This document shows positions 36,131-44,795 of a stretch of 64,000 nt of DNA, piece after piece. The notes beneath the pieces are model-generated. The model was not told where the DNA came from. It was given only the letters and a program-made list of their open reading frames with translations, and searched no databases. Each line of letters begins with the position of its first letter. Within the stretch, counting starts at the first letter, position 1. The DNA comes from Fibrella aestuarina BUZ 2 (GTDB lineage: Bacteria > Bacteroidota > Bacteroidia > Cytophagales > Spirosomataceae), in the NCBI RefSeq assembly GCF_000331105.1, contig NC_020054.1, positions 4,576,257 to 4,640,256 of the forward strand. Direction: 5' to 3'. Made by a program: the position numbers and the translations under genes.

Positions 36131-36149
36131 CGTTCCCGACAACGATTGC
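36131..36149 (+). promoter_or_regulatory. LacI-type operator O3 between lacI and uxaB
   Basis: This is the third copy of CGTTCCCGACAACGATTGC, in the 186-base divergent gap between lacI (-) and uxaB (+). The position lets one bound dimer act on both genes. The left half-site is degenerate as at O1 (GGCAACGTT). Confidence 0.75.
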
Positions 36150-36221
36150 GTGAAAAAAGGCGTCGAATCCTTTTTTTTCGCTCAGAACGGTCAGTAACCT
36201 TACCGGGGATAACCGACCTGC

Positions 36222-37766
36222 GTGATGCACCTGTCAGCCGACTACGTCCTCAATCACCCGCCCGCCACGGCGGCTCAACGCCCCCCCGCTGCGCTGCTGC
36301 AACTGCCCGAAAAGGTGCTGCAATTTGGTACCGGTGCCCTGCTGCGTGGTCTGCCCGACTACCTGATCGACAAAGCCAACCGGCAGGGGTTGTTCAACGG
36401 GCGGATCGTCGCGGTGAAATCGACGGAGGGCGGCGATTTGGCGGCCTTTCGGCGGCAGGACAGCCTGTATACCCTTTGCATCCGGGGCGTCGATCAGGGG
36501 CAGCTGATCGACGAAACCGTTGTTTGCTCGGCCATCAGCCGCGTGCTGTCGGCCAAACGCGACTGGGCCGAAATCCTGCGCGTGGCCGCCAACCCCGACC
36601 TGCAACTGGTTCTTTCCAACACCACCGAAGTCGGCATTCAACTGGTGCAGGACAACATCCGGCAGGCCCCCCCGCAGTCGTTTCCAGGGAAGCTGCTGGC
36701 CGTACTCTATGCCCGCTATGGGGCGTTTGCGGGCGATCCGGCGCGCGGGCTGGTCATTGTCCCGACCGAACTTATCCCCGAGAACGGCACCCGGCTGGAG
36801 GCCATCGTGCTCGAGCTGGCCCACCGCAACGGGCTGGAGGCAGCGTTTATCGATTGGCTCGAATCGGCCAATACATTCTGTAACTCGCTGGTCGATCGGA
36901 TTGTACCCGGCGCCCCGGATTCCGCCACGCAGCCGCAATGGCACGCCCGGCTTGGCTATACCGATGCCCTGCTGATCATTACGGAACCCTACCGGCTCTG
37001 GGCCATCGAACTGCCCACTGAGAGTGACTCCGAACAGGTACGTTCGGCCTTGTCGTTTCAGGCGGCCGACCGGGGCATCTGGGTGCAGCCCGACATCACG
37101 CTCTTTCGGGAACTGAAGTTGCGGCTGCTCAACGGGGCGCACACCCTCAGTTGCGGGCTGGCTCAACTCGCGGGTTGCCAGACCGTGCGCGACACCATGC
37201 AACACCAGACGCTGGCGGCTTATGTGCGCAGCCTGCTGCTGGCCGAACTCGTGCCGGGCATGCCCTACGCGCTGGACGACAAACTGGTGCAGCGATTCGC
37301 GCTCGACACCCTCGATCGATTCCAGAACCCTTATATCGAGCACCGCTGGCTGTCGATCACGCTGAATTATTCGGCCAAAATGCAGGCGCGCGTGGTGCCC
37401 ACGCTGCTGCACTATCAGGCCCGTTTTAGTACGGTGCCGCGCTATATGGCGCTGGGGCTGGCGGGGTATTTGTGCTTCACCCGCCCCCTTTACCAGCACA
37501 AGGGTGTGTGGTACGGCGACGAGAACGGCACCCCCTACCCCATTCAGGATGAACGTGCTGCTTATTTCGCCGAGCTGTGGCAAACCACCCCGCCCGAGGC
37601 CCTCGTGCTCACGGTGTTACGAAATCGCTCGCTATGGGGGCACGACCTCACCCAACTACCCGGCCTGACCGACGCCGTAACCACGTACCTGACCGACCTG
37701 CTCACCGCCGGGGTTACGCCTACCGTGGCTACGTTGTTCACCCGCCCCGAATCGATCCCGCTATGA
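36222..37766 (+). CDS. uxaB: Tagaturonate reductase (altronate oxidoreductase)
   Basis: This 514-residue cytoplasmic NAD-dependent polyol dehydrogenase of the mannitol dehydrogenase superfamily interconverts D-tagaturonate and D-altronate in galacturonate breakdown. Visible features are VLQFGTGALLRGLPDYLIDKAN at the N-terminal nucleotide-binding fold, VVPTELIPENG, NTFCNSLVDRIVPG with the family Asn/Asp, LRLLNGAHTLSCGLAQLAG with the active-site Lys region altered to Asn-Gly-Ala-His, and a helical C-domain. Start codon is GTG 36222 or ATG 36225. It reads divergently from lacI and follows operator O3. Altronate dehydratase and uronate isomerase, the partners in the pathway, are not in the window. 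Confidence 0.9.
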   Translation: MMHLSADYVLNHPPATAAQRPPAALLQLPEKVLQFGTGALLRGLPDYLIDKANRQGLFNGRIVAVKSTEGGDLAAFRRQDSLYTLCIRGVDQGQLIDETVVCSAISRVLSAKRDWAEILRVAANPDLQLVLSNTTEVGIQLVQDNIRQAPPQSFPGKLLAVLYARYGAFAGDPARGLVIVPTELIPENGTRLEAIVLELAHRNGLEAAFIDWLESANTFCNSLVDRIVPGAPDSATQPQWHARLGYTDALLIITEPYRLWAIELPTESDSEQVRSALSFQAADRGIWVQPDITLFRELKLRLLNGAHTLSCGLAQLAGCQTVRDTMQHQTLAAYVRSLLLAELVPGMPYALDDKLVQRFALDTLDRFQNPYIEHRWLSITLNYSAKMQARVVPTLLHYQARFSTVPRYMALGLAGYLCFTRPLYQHKGVWYGDENGTPYPIQDERAAYFAELWQTTPPEALVLTVLRNRSLWGHDLTQLPGLTDAVTTYLTDLLTAGVTPTVATLFTRPESIPL

Positions 37767-38118
37767 CTCTACAGGAACGGCCTTGGCACAAGACCATCGG
37801 GGCAATCAGCAAGCGCGCCATCGACCCTGTACGGACCCTCGCTGGGCCACCAGATCACCCGCCCGATTGTGGTTCTGGAGCGGCTGACGCCAAAGCAGTT
37901 GGGGCGGTCCGTTCGGTAAACGGGCGGCCGTTGTTGCGGCCAGTGCAGGGGGTTCGGGCCAAGCCAACAAATTGGTTCACTAGTAGAAACGGCTACAATT
38001 GGGCTTAGGCAATGGTTCGGTATGCGTACCGACGCCGCCTGGCGACGGTTGCGCCCGTTCGCGGGTAAACCGGGCTTGCCCATCTAAATCTGTCGTTCCG
38101 CCTTTTTTCTAAACTAGT
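37767..38118. other. 352-base gap with possible decayed gene
   Basis: An ATG overlaps the uxaB stop (ATGA at 37763) and opens an 81-codon frame to 38008 (MTLQERPWHKTIGAISKRA...), which degenerates into Pro/Arg-rich sequence. Another frame around 37830-37918 reads ITRPIVVLERLTPKQLG. This looks like the wreck of a gene that once followed uxaB, but I do not recognise it. No RNA gene or clear hairpin is present. Confidence 0.3.
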
Positions 38119-39432
38119 ATGAACACACCTCCTCTTGGCCGATATCGGTGGACCATCGTTGCGCTGCTGTTTTTCGCCACCACCATCAACTACCTCGACC
38201 GACAAGTCATTGGCCTGTTGAAGCCCACGCTCGAAAAAGAGTTTAGCTGGACCGAAACCGACTTCAGCCGCATTGTGCAGGCGTTTACGCTGTCTTACGC
38301 GCTGGGGTTACTTATTTTCGGGCGGGTCATCGACAAAATCGGTACGAAACTAGGCTACATCATCTCGGTGGTTGTCTGGAGTGTGGCCGCCATGGCCCAC
38401 GCACTGGCCGGTGGTCTGCTGGGTTTCGCCGTGGCGCGGTCGGTGCTGGGGCTGGGCGAATCGGGCAACTTCCCGGCAGCCATCCGGGCCGTCACCGAGT
38501 GGTTTCCCAAGAAAGAGCGGGCCTTTGCCACGGGTATTTTCAACTCCGGGGCCAACATCGGGGCGGTGGTTACGCCCGTGATGGTGCCCTGGATTCTGGG
38601 GGCGTATGGCTGGGAGGAAGCGTTCATCGCCACGGGGGCCATCGGCTTCATCTGGCTATTTTTCTGGTGGCGCTATTACGAAGTGCCCGCCCGGCACCCC
38701 CGCCTGACGCCCGAAGAAAACGCGTACATCCACAGCGATGTCGACGAAGCCGCCGTTGCCGGGCAGCCGTCGATTGGCTGGGGCAAGCTCTTTGGCATCC
38801 GGCAAACGTGGGCGTTCGTGGTGGGTAAATTCATGACCGACCCCATCTGGTGGTTTTTTCTCTTCTGGCTGCCCAGTTACTTCTCCACGACCTTCAACCT
38901 CGATCTGAAGAAACCCAGCCTGCCGCTGGTGGTCATCTACACGGCCACGACCATCGGCTCTATCGGCGGGGGTTATCTGTCGGGCTATTTCATCAACCGG
39001 GGCTGGACGCCGGTGCGGGCGCGGCGCACGGCCATGTTCCTGTTTGCGCTGGCGGTGCTGCCCATCGTGCTGGCTCAGTTTGCCACCGGCATGTGGCAGG
39101 TGGTGGGCCTTATCAGCCTCGCCGCCGCCGCCCACCAGGCCTGGAGCGCCAACATCTATACCACCGCGTCTGACTTTTTCCCGAAACAGGCCATCAGTTC
39201 GGTCATCGGTATTGGCGGCATGGCGGGGTCAATCGGCGGCTTCCTGTTCCCGTTCCTGATCGGCTACCTGCTCGATACCTACAAAGCGGCGGGTGACCTC
39301 AACGGCGGGTACAACCTCCTGTTTACCCTCTGCGGCTGCGCCTATCTGATCGCCTGGGGACTGATGTACTGGCTCACGCGCACGGGAAAACCCGTCGTAT
39401 TGCCCACCAACCAACCGACGACCGTTGCCTGA
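38119..39432 (+). CDS. MFS hexuronate transporter (ExuT-like, ACS family)
   Basis: The 437-residue inner-membrane protein has twelve predicted helices and the anion:cation symporter signatures: TINYLDRQVIGLLKP in helix 1, LSYALGLLIFGRVIDKIGTK (motif A region), ARSVLGLGESGNFPAAIRAVTEWFPKKERA and FNSGANIGAVVTP. This set is typical of ExuT/GudP-like hexuronate carriers. Its place between tagaturonate reductase and KduI supports import of galacturonate or unsaturated uronates from the periplasm. KduI starts 10 bases after its stop, so they share a transcript. Confidence 0.9.
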   Translation: MNTPPLGRYRWTIVALLFFATTINYLDRQVIGLLKPTLEKEFSWTETDFSRIVQAFTLSYALGLLIFGRVIDKIGTKLGYIISVVVWSVAAMAHALAGGLLGFAVARSVLGLGESGNFPAAIRAVTEWFPKKERAFATGIFNSGANIGAVVTPVMVPWILGAYGWEEAFIATGAIGFIWLFFWWRYYEVPARHPRLTPEENAYIHSDVDEAAVAGQPSIGWGKLFGIRQTWAFVVGKFMTDPIWWFFLFWLPSYFSTTFNLDLKKPSLPLVVIYTATTIGSIGGGYLSGYFINRGWTPVRARRTAMFLFALAVLPIVLAQFATGMWQVVGLISLAAAAHQAWSANIYTTASDFFPKQAISSVIGIGGMAGSIGGFLFPFLIGYLLDTYKAAGDLNGGYNLLFTLCGCAYLIAWGLMYWLTRTGKPVVLPTNQPTTVA

Positions 39433-39442
39433 TTACGCGCTT

Positions 39443-40282
39443 ATGACACAGTTTAGTAAACGCCACGCCTGTTCGCCCGACGAGATGCGCGGCATGACGA
39501 CCCAGTCACTTCGGGAGCATTTTCTGATCGAGACACTCTTCTTGCCCGACGCCTGCTGCTGGACGCTCTCCTTCTATGACCGTTACCTGACTGGCGGCGC
39601 CATGCCTACGAGTCAGCCCCTGCCGCTGGACAACCCGGCCGACCTGCGGGCGAGTTACTTCCTCGAACGGCGCGAGTTAGGGATCATCAACGTCGGCGGT
39701 GCCGGGCAGGTGATCGCCGACGGGGTAACGTACCCAATGGCCTACAAAGAAGCGCTCTACCTGGGCCGGGGCACGCAGTCGGTCGTCTTTCAGTCGGATG
39801 ATGCCGCCACGCCCGCCCGGTTCTACCTGAACTCCACGCCCGCCCACGCCACGTACCCCAACCGACTGGTTACGCGGGCCGACGCCGAGGTAGTCGAGTT
39901 GGGTAGCCCGGCCACGGCCAACCACCGGACGATCAACAAACTGCTGGTCAACAGCGTGTTGCCAACCTGCCAGTTGCAGATGGGCATGACCGAACTGAAA
40001 TCGGGCAGCGTCTGGAACACCATGCCCGCCCACACCCACGACCGACGGATGGAAGTGTATTTCTACTTCGAAGTGCCCGAGGGGCAGGCCGTCTGCCATT
40101 TTATGGGCGAACCGCAGGAAACGCGCCCCATCTGGATGCAGAACCAGCAGGCCGTGATTTCGCCTTACTGGTCGATCCACGCGGGGGCCGGTACGTCGAA
40201 CTACACCTTCATCTGGGGCATGGCCGGCGAAAACCTCGACTACGGCGACATGGACTTCTGCGCCATCACGGATCTACGGTAA
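39443..40282 (+). CDS. kduI: 5-dehydro-4-deoxy-D-glucuronate isomerase
   Basis: This 279-residue cupin isomerase converts 4-deoxy-L-threo-5-hexosulose uronate, released from unsaturated galacturonides, to 2,5-diketo-3-deoxygluconate. The metal-binding cupin motif is PAHTHDRRMEVYFYF (His, His, Glu) with a late His in SPYWSIHAGAGTSNYTFIWGMAGEN. Typical start is MTQFSKRHACSPDEM; ATG 39443 gives the usual family length, while the in-frame TTG at 39425 overlaps the transporter. It acts between the lyases/GH105 and KduD. Confidence 0.95.
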   Translation: MTQFSKRHACSPDEMRGMTTQSLREHFLIETLFLPDACCWTLSFYDRYLTGGAMPTSQPLPLDNPADLRASYFLERRELGIINVGGAGQVIADGVTYPMAYKEALYLGRGTQSVVFQSDDAATPARFYLNSTPAHATYPNRLVTRADAEVVELGSPATANHRTINKLLVNSVLPTCQLQMGMTELKSGSVWNTMPAHTHDRRMEVYFYFEVPEGQAVCHFMGEPQETRPIWMQNQQAVISPYWSIHAGAGTSNYTFIWGMAGENLDYGDMDFCAITDLR

Positions 40283-40285
40283 TTG

Positions 40286-40397
40286 AATGAATAATGTATG
40301 ATGAATAATGCACAATGAGCTGACGCACAATTGAGTTGACGCCCCCTTGTACATTGTGCATCGTACATTATTCATTGTCCATCATACATTATTCATT
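40286..40397. repeat. Intergenic inverted repeat (ATGAATAATGT family)
   Basis: The outer arms AATGAATAATGTATGAT (40286-40302) and ATCATACATTATTCATT (40381-40397) are perfectly complementary, and inner words (AATGCACAATG / CATTGTGCAT) pair further. The element shares its words with those at 28671 and 51089. It fills the kduI-kduD gap. Confidence 0.75.
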
Positions 40398-40430
40398 ACC
40401 TCACCCCTTTATTCATTACCTCACCCCTTT
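40391..40430 (+). repeat. 20-base tandem duplication before kduD
   Basis: ATTCATTACCTCACCCCTTT is present twice without spacer (40391-40410, 40411-40430), ending three bases before the kduD ATG. The first copy begins inside the right arm of the inverted repeat. It lengthens the translation initiation region by two units. Confidence 0.9.
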
Positions 40431-40432
40431 CT

Positions 40433-41197
40433 ATGCAACAAGCGTTTTCCTTAGCGGGTAAAGTGGCGCTGGTAACCGGGTGCCGCCGGGGTATTGGCAA
40501 AGCGATGGCCGAAGGGCTGGCTGAAGCCGGAGCCGATATCATCGGTGTGTCGGCGTCGCTTGAACTGTCGGGTTCCGACGTCGAGCAGGCCGTGACGGCG
40601 CTGGGTCGCCGGTTCTACGCCTATCAGGCCGATTTTGGCAACCGCGATGCCCTGCGGGCTTTCGTTGAGCAGGTACGTGCCGACCACCCGATGATCGACA
40701 TTCTGGTCAATAACGCCGGTACGATTCTGCGGCAGCCCGCCGCCGAGCATGCCGACGCCTACTGGGATGAGGTCATCGCCATCAACCAGACCGCGCCGTT
40801 TATCCTGACCCGCGAACTGGGCCGCGACATGATTGCGCGGGGGTCGGGTAAGATTATTTTTACGGCCTCTCTGCTCACCTTTCAGGGCGGTATCAACGTA
40901 CCTGGCTACGCCGCCAGCAAAGGCGCCGTGGGTAGCCTGGTGAAAGCCTTTGCCAACGAATGGGCCGGGCAGGGTGTCAACGTCAACGCGATTGCACCGG
41001 GCTACATTTCGACCGACAATACCGAAGCCCTCCGCAACGACCCGACCCGCAGCGCCGCCATTCTGGGGCGTATTCCCGCCGGGCGCTGGGGTGAGCCCGA
41101 CGATTTCAAAGGACCCACCGTGTTTCTGGCCTCCGACGCCGCCCGGTACGTCCACGGCACCATCCTGACCGTCGATGGCGGGTGGATGGGGCGATGA
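40433..41197 (+). CDS. kduD: 2-dehydro-3-deoxy-D-gluconate 5-dehydrogenase
   Basis: This 254-residue short-chain dehydrogenase reduces 2,5-diketo-3-deoxygluconate to KDG. It has the nucleotide motif VTGCRRGIGKAMAEGLAEAG, the structural NNAGT, the catalytic Ser in FTASLLTFQGG, and Tyr/Lys in GYAASKGAVG. The C-terminus (LTVDGGWMGR) is that of KduD. It follows kduI across an inverted repeat. KDG kinase and aldolase genes, needed to finish the pathway, are absent from the window. Confidence 0.93.
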   Translation: MQQAFSLAGKVALVTGCRRGIGKAMAEGLAEAGADIIGVSASLELSGSDVEQAVTALGRRFYAYQADFGNRDALRAFVEQVRADHPMIDILVNNAGTILRQPAAEHADAYWDEVIAINQTAPFILTRELGRDMIARGSGKIIFTASLLTFQGGINVPGYAASKGAVGSLVKAFANEWAGQGVNVNAIAPGYISTDNTEALRNDPTRSAAILGRIPAGRWGEPDDFKGPTVFLASDAARYVHGTILTVDGGWMGR

Positions 41198-41245
41198 CAC
41201 GAACCGGTGCGTTCCAGCTCAGCCTTCTTTTGACCTCCTACCCGC

Positions 41246-43210
41246 ATGCGACTCCTCCCTTTTCTGCTCCTGCTCACTACCACTCTCCACGCGCAGCAAC
41301 CGCCTTACTCGCAGCGCATGGCCGATTCGTTTATGCGCTGGCATCCCGACTCCATCGTGGTGGGCAACCTGAAAGCGACCCGCTGGGATTATGAGCAGGG
41401 GCTGATGCTGCTGGCCCTGCAACGAGTCTGGGAACGCACCGCCGACGCCCGGTACGTCAACTACATCGTTCACGACCTCGATCTGTTTGTGGGAGCTAAA
41501 GGGCAGATCAAAACCTACCGCCCCGACGACTACAACCTTGACAACCTGACGCCCGGCCGGGTGCTGCTCATGCTGGCCCGGCAAAGCCTGCCGGGGCGCG
41601 AAAAATACCAGCTGGCCGCCCAGACCCTTCGTCAGCAACTGGCCGTCCAGCCACGTACCCAGGCCGGTGGTTTCTGGCACAAACAGCGCTACCCCAACCA
41701 GATGTGGCTCGACGGCTTGTACATGGCCGAGCCTTTCTACGCCGAGTACAGCCAGCTGTACGGCGAAACGGCCAATTTCGACGACATCGGCAAGCAGTTC
41801 GCCCTGATTGAGCAACACCTCGTCGATCCCAAAACGGGCCTGCTCTACCACGGCTACGACGAAAGCCGGCAACAGAAGTGGGCCAACCCGCAAACGGGTC
41901 AGTCGCCCAACATATGGGGTCGGGCGATGGGCTGGTACGCGATGGCGCTCGTCGACGTGCTCGACTACGTACCTGCCAGCCACCCGCAACACGCCAAACT
42001 GGTGCGCTACCTGCAACGGCTGGCCCCCGTGCTGGCCAAGTACCAGGACCCAAAATCGGGCGTCTGGTATCAGATCATCGACCAGGGCACCCGCGCCGGT
42101 AACTACCTCGAAGCGTCGGCCTCGTGCATGTTCGTGTATGCGCTGGCCAAAGCCGCCCGCCTGGGGTACATCGCGCCGACCTTTGCTCAAAATGCCCGCA
42201 CCGGGTACACGGGTATCCTGAAAACCTTCGTCGCTACCGAACCGGACGGCACGCTGAGCCTCAACGGCACGGTCAGTGTCGGGGGCCTCGGCGGAAGTCC
42301 TTATCGCGACGGCAGCTACGACTATTACCTGAGCGAACCCATCCGCAAGAACGACCTGAAAGGCGTCGGGCCTTTCATCCTGGCAAGCCTGGAGGTGGAG
42401 CTGTTGCCCAGCCTGCGCATCGGTAGTGGCAAAACCGTCGGGGTCGACACCTATTTCAATCACGAGTTGCGGGCCAACGTGCTGGCGGCCAACCGCCCTG
42501 CAACCAACACGACCCTGCCGGAACGCGAGCCCTACCACTACACCTGGGAGGATCGCATGCACTCGGGTTTCTGGTGGTGGGGTAACCTGTTCCGGGATCG
42601 CGGAGCCAAAACGGTGTCGGTAAACGCGCCGACGGCCCAAAGCCTGGCGGGTATTGATGTGTACATCATCGTCGACCCCGACACGCCCAAAGAATCGCCG
42701 CAGCCCAACTACATCGGCCCCGCCGACCGCAAGGCCATTGCCGACTGGGTAAAGGCGGGTGGCGTCCTGGTGCTGATGGCCAACGACACGGCCAACTGCG
42801 AGATCCCGCATTTCAACGAACTGGCGAGCCAGTTTGGCATCCGGTTCACCAACAAAAGTCGCAACATGGTGCAGGGAACGAAGTTTGAGCAGGGCACCGT
42901 CAACATTGCACCGGGCAATCCGGTCTTCCCCACCACCCGCGTCACGTACCTGAAAGAGTTGGCCACGCTGGCCGTGCAGCCCCCCGCCCGCGCCATCGTA
43001 TCGGCCGAATCGGATGTGATTATGGCGGTGGCAACGTACGGCAAAGGCACCGTTTTTGCCGTTGGCGATCCCTGGATTTACAACGAATATGTCGACGGGC
43101 GGCGCGTGGCGGCCCCTTTCCAGAATGCCCTGGCCGCGCAGGAACTGACCGACTGGCTGCTCGCTCAGGTACGTCGGCCAACCGCCTTATCACGTACTCC
43201 AAAACCCTAA
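41246..43210 (+). CDS. GH105 unsaturated galacturonyl hydrolase with extra C-terminal domain
   Basis: The 654-residue secreted protein has a signal peptide (MRLLPFLLLLTTTLHA) and an alpha/alpha barrel of GH105 (YteR-like) to about residue 395: RWDYEQGLMLLAL, YPNQMWLDGLYMAEPF with the catalytic Asp, NIWGRAMGWYAMALVDVLDY and YLEASASCMFVYALAKAA. It frees 4-deoxy-unsaturated uronate from lyase products. Residues 396-654 form a second domain resembling a DUF4350/ThuA-like Rossmann fold (IDVYIIVDPDTPKE, GGVLVLMANDTANCE, FAVGDPWIYNEY). This is longer than most GH105 enzymes (about 370). It follows KduD by 48 bases and feeds KduI. Confidence 0.85.
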   Translation: MRLLPFLLLLTTTLHAQQPPYSQRMADSFMRWHPDSIVVGNLKATRWDYEQGLMLLALQRVWERTADARYVNYIVHDLDLFVGAKGQIKTYRPDDYNLDNLTPGRVLLMLARQSLPGREKYQLAAQTLRQQLAVQPRTQAGGFWHKQRYPNQMWLDGLYMAEPFYAEYSQLYGETANFDDIGKQFALIEQHLVDPKTGLLYHGYDESRQQKWANPQTGQSPNIWGRAMGWYAMALVDVLDYVPASHPQHAKLVRYLQRLAPVLAKYQDPKSGVWYQIIDQGTRAGNYLEASASCMFVYALAKAARLGYIAPTFAQNARTGYTGILKTFVATEPDGTLSLNGTVSVGGLGGSPYRDGSYDYYLSEPIRKNDLKGVGPFILASLEVELLPSLRIGSGKTVGVDTYFNHELRANVLAANRPATNTTLPEREPYHYTWEDRMHSGFWWWGNLFRDRGAKTVSVNAPTAQSLAGIDVYIIVDPDTPKESPQPNYIGPADRKAIADWVKAGGVLVLMANDTANCEIPHFNELASQFGIRFTNKSRNMVQGTKFEQGTVNIAPGNPVFPTTRVTYLKELATLAVQPPARAIVSAESDVIMAVATYGKGTVFAVGDPWIYNEYVDGRRVAAPFQNALAAQELTDWLLAQVRRPTALSRTPKP

Positions 43211-43216
43211 TCGTTT

Positions 43217-43645
43217 ATGCGTCACTTTATGCTAACCGCTGCCCTGATTGGGCTGACGGCATCGGCCTCCCTGGCCCAACGTACCCAGGCGGGTATAGCC
43301 AAAGCCGTCGAGCAACTTCGGCTGGCGCTCATCGACCCCACCGAAGCCCGCCTCACGGCCTTAGTTGCCGATTCACTGAGCTACGGCCATTCGAGTGGCA
43401 AGGTCGAAGACAAAGCCGAGTTTATGCGGGCGCTGCTCAGCAACGACTCTGATTTCAAGACCATCAACGTAACCGACCAGACCATCACGCTGGTCGATCA
43501 GGTAGCGATGGTGCGGCACGTCTTGCAGGCCGAAACCGTCAACAAAGGCACGCCCGGCACCGCCAACCTGTCGGTGTTGCTCGTCTGGGTCTATCAGCGC
43601 GGCAGTTGGAAACTCCTCGCCCGGCAGGCTGTCAAGCGAGCCTAG
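43217..43645 (+). CDS. Secreted DUF4440/NTF2-like protein
   Basis: The 142-residue protein has a signal peptide (MLTAALIGLTASASLA) and a single SnoaL/NTF2-like cone domain: AVEQLRLALIDPTEARLTALVADSLSYGHSSGKVEDK, then WVYQRGSWKLLARQAVK. Members of this small fold are often found beside carbohydrate enzymes in Bacteroidota, but the function is unknown. It starts 6 bases after the GH105 stop, so it is the last gene of the uxaB-to-GH105 transcript. Confidence 0.8.
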   Translation: MRHFMLTAALIGLTASASLAQRTQAGIAKAVEQLRLALIDPTEARLTALVADSLSYGHSSGKVEDKAEFMRALLSNDSDFKTINVTDQTITLVDQVAMVRHVLQAETVNKGTPGTANLSVLLVWVYQRGSWKLLARQAVKRA

Positions 43646-43682
43646 CGTCATCAGGTATTCATCCGGTTCACTCCCTACTGCG

Positions 43683-44273
43683 TTGACCAGCCGACCTTCG
43701 GTTGCCTCACTGGCCCAGATGGTTTCAGTAATGGGGCATCCATTACTCACCCTGCCCTTGGGTGCCTTGGTTCTTCTGGTGCGCTACGAGACAACGGACC
43801 GAGCCATTGGCCTGTCGGCCTTGCTGATTGGGGCCCTGTTTATTCCCCTGGCGGTCGTTATGTACCGCAATCAGGCCAAAGGCACGTACACCAACTTTGA
43901 CGTATCGGATCAGGCGCAGCGCCAGCGCTGGTATTGGTTGGCACTGAGCTTGTTGACCGGCGTTTCGCTGCTCGTTTTTATAACGAATCAGCCCTATCTG
44001 ATACGGATCAGCCTTGCTTGTGCTACGCTCTTACTAGGCACGTCTCTTCTGCTTAACCTCCTCATCAAAAGCTCCTTACACGTCTCGCTGAACACGTACC
44101 TGGCCTGCCTCCTCTGCTTATTTGATCCCCAGGCAGGCGGGCTGTGGCTGGCGCTAGTCCCGCTGATTGGTTGGTCGAGGTACCAGTTGGGTCGGCATAC
44201 ACTCGCCGAATTAATGGTGGGCGGCATGCTCGGGTTAAGTGCTGGCGGTCTGTTCCTTTTTCTCGCCCAATAG
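43683..44273 (+). CDS. PAP2-like integral membrane protein
   Basis: The 196-residue protein has about six hydrophobic helices. The last third keeps a reduced PAP2 pattern (LIKSSLHVSLNTYLAC, then GWSRYQLGRHTLAELMVGGMLG), with the second His and the Arg/His of the phosphatase motifs but a weak first motif. It may be an inactive or divergent lipid phosphatase. Its end overlaps the convergent NadR-like gene by 39 bases. Confidence 0.6.
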   Translation: MTSRPSVASLAQMVSVMGHPLLTLPLGALVLLVRYETTDRAIGLSALLIGALFIPLAVVMYRNQAKGTYTNFDVSDQAQRQRWYWLALSLLTGVSLLVFITNQPYLIRISLACATLLLGTSLLLNLLIKSSLHVSLNTYLACLLCLFDPQAGGLWLALVPLIGWSRYQLGRHTLAELMVGGMLGLSAGGLFLFLAQ

Positions 44274-44795
44274 CGCATCAATCGCGTCGATAACCTGCTG
44301 TTTCCGGGCGGCATACACGCGGCCCGACACCACGACGTAGTGGATGCCGCGCCGGGTCAGGGCCTGCTCGAATAAATGGTACATTTCCTCGCGGCGATCG
44401 CCCAGATCGCGGAGGCCGTCGGCGACCCAGGGTACGTCGGTATTGAGCAGAAAATACGCATCGAACTGCTCCTTCGCGGCCAGTTCGGTCAAGATGGGCG
44501 GATGCGCTACGCCGTAGACATCGGCGTACAGCTGCGTGGTAATCAGGTCGGTATCGCAGATCAGCACCCGGTTGGCCAGGGGCAGGGCGCGCGTTACGGC
44601 CTCGGTCTGCGCGACGGCAATGCGGGCGTAGTCGCTGCTGTTCAGTTCTACGTTCGTCAGGTCGCCCGACAGAATCAGATCGCGGGCGACTTCAGGTACG
44701 TATACCGTGTGGTAATGGTCGGCCAGCTGCTGGGCCAACGTGGTCTTACCAACGCTTTCGGGGCCGTAAAGGCAAATTTTTAGGGGGTCGGGCAT
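44235..44795 (-). CDS. NadR-like P-loop kinase
   Basis: The 186-residue protein (from Met 44795) starts LKICLYGPESVGKTTLAQQLA, a Walker A motif, followed by VPEVARDLI and DTDLITTQLYAD. This is the nicotinamide-riboside kinase domain as found in NadR, without the adenylyltransferase or DNA-binding domains. It would phosphorylate nicotinamide riboside in NAD salvage. The start overlaps the 3' end of rluE by 50 bases; an earlier Met at 44819 is possible. Confidence 0.8.
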   Translation of the reverse strand: MPDPLKICLYGPESVGKTTLAQQLADHYHTVYVPEVARDLILSGDLTNVELNSSDYARIAVAQTEAVTRALPLANRVLICDTDLITTQLYADVYGVAHPPILTELAAKEQFDAYFLLNTDVPWVADGLRDLGDRREEMYHLFEQALTRRGIHYVVVSGRVYAARKQQVIDAIDALLGEKKEQTAST

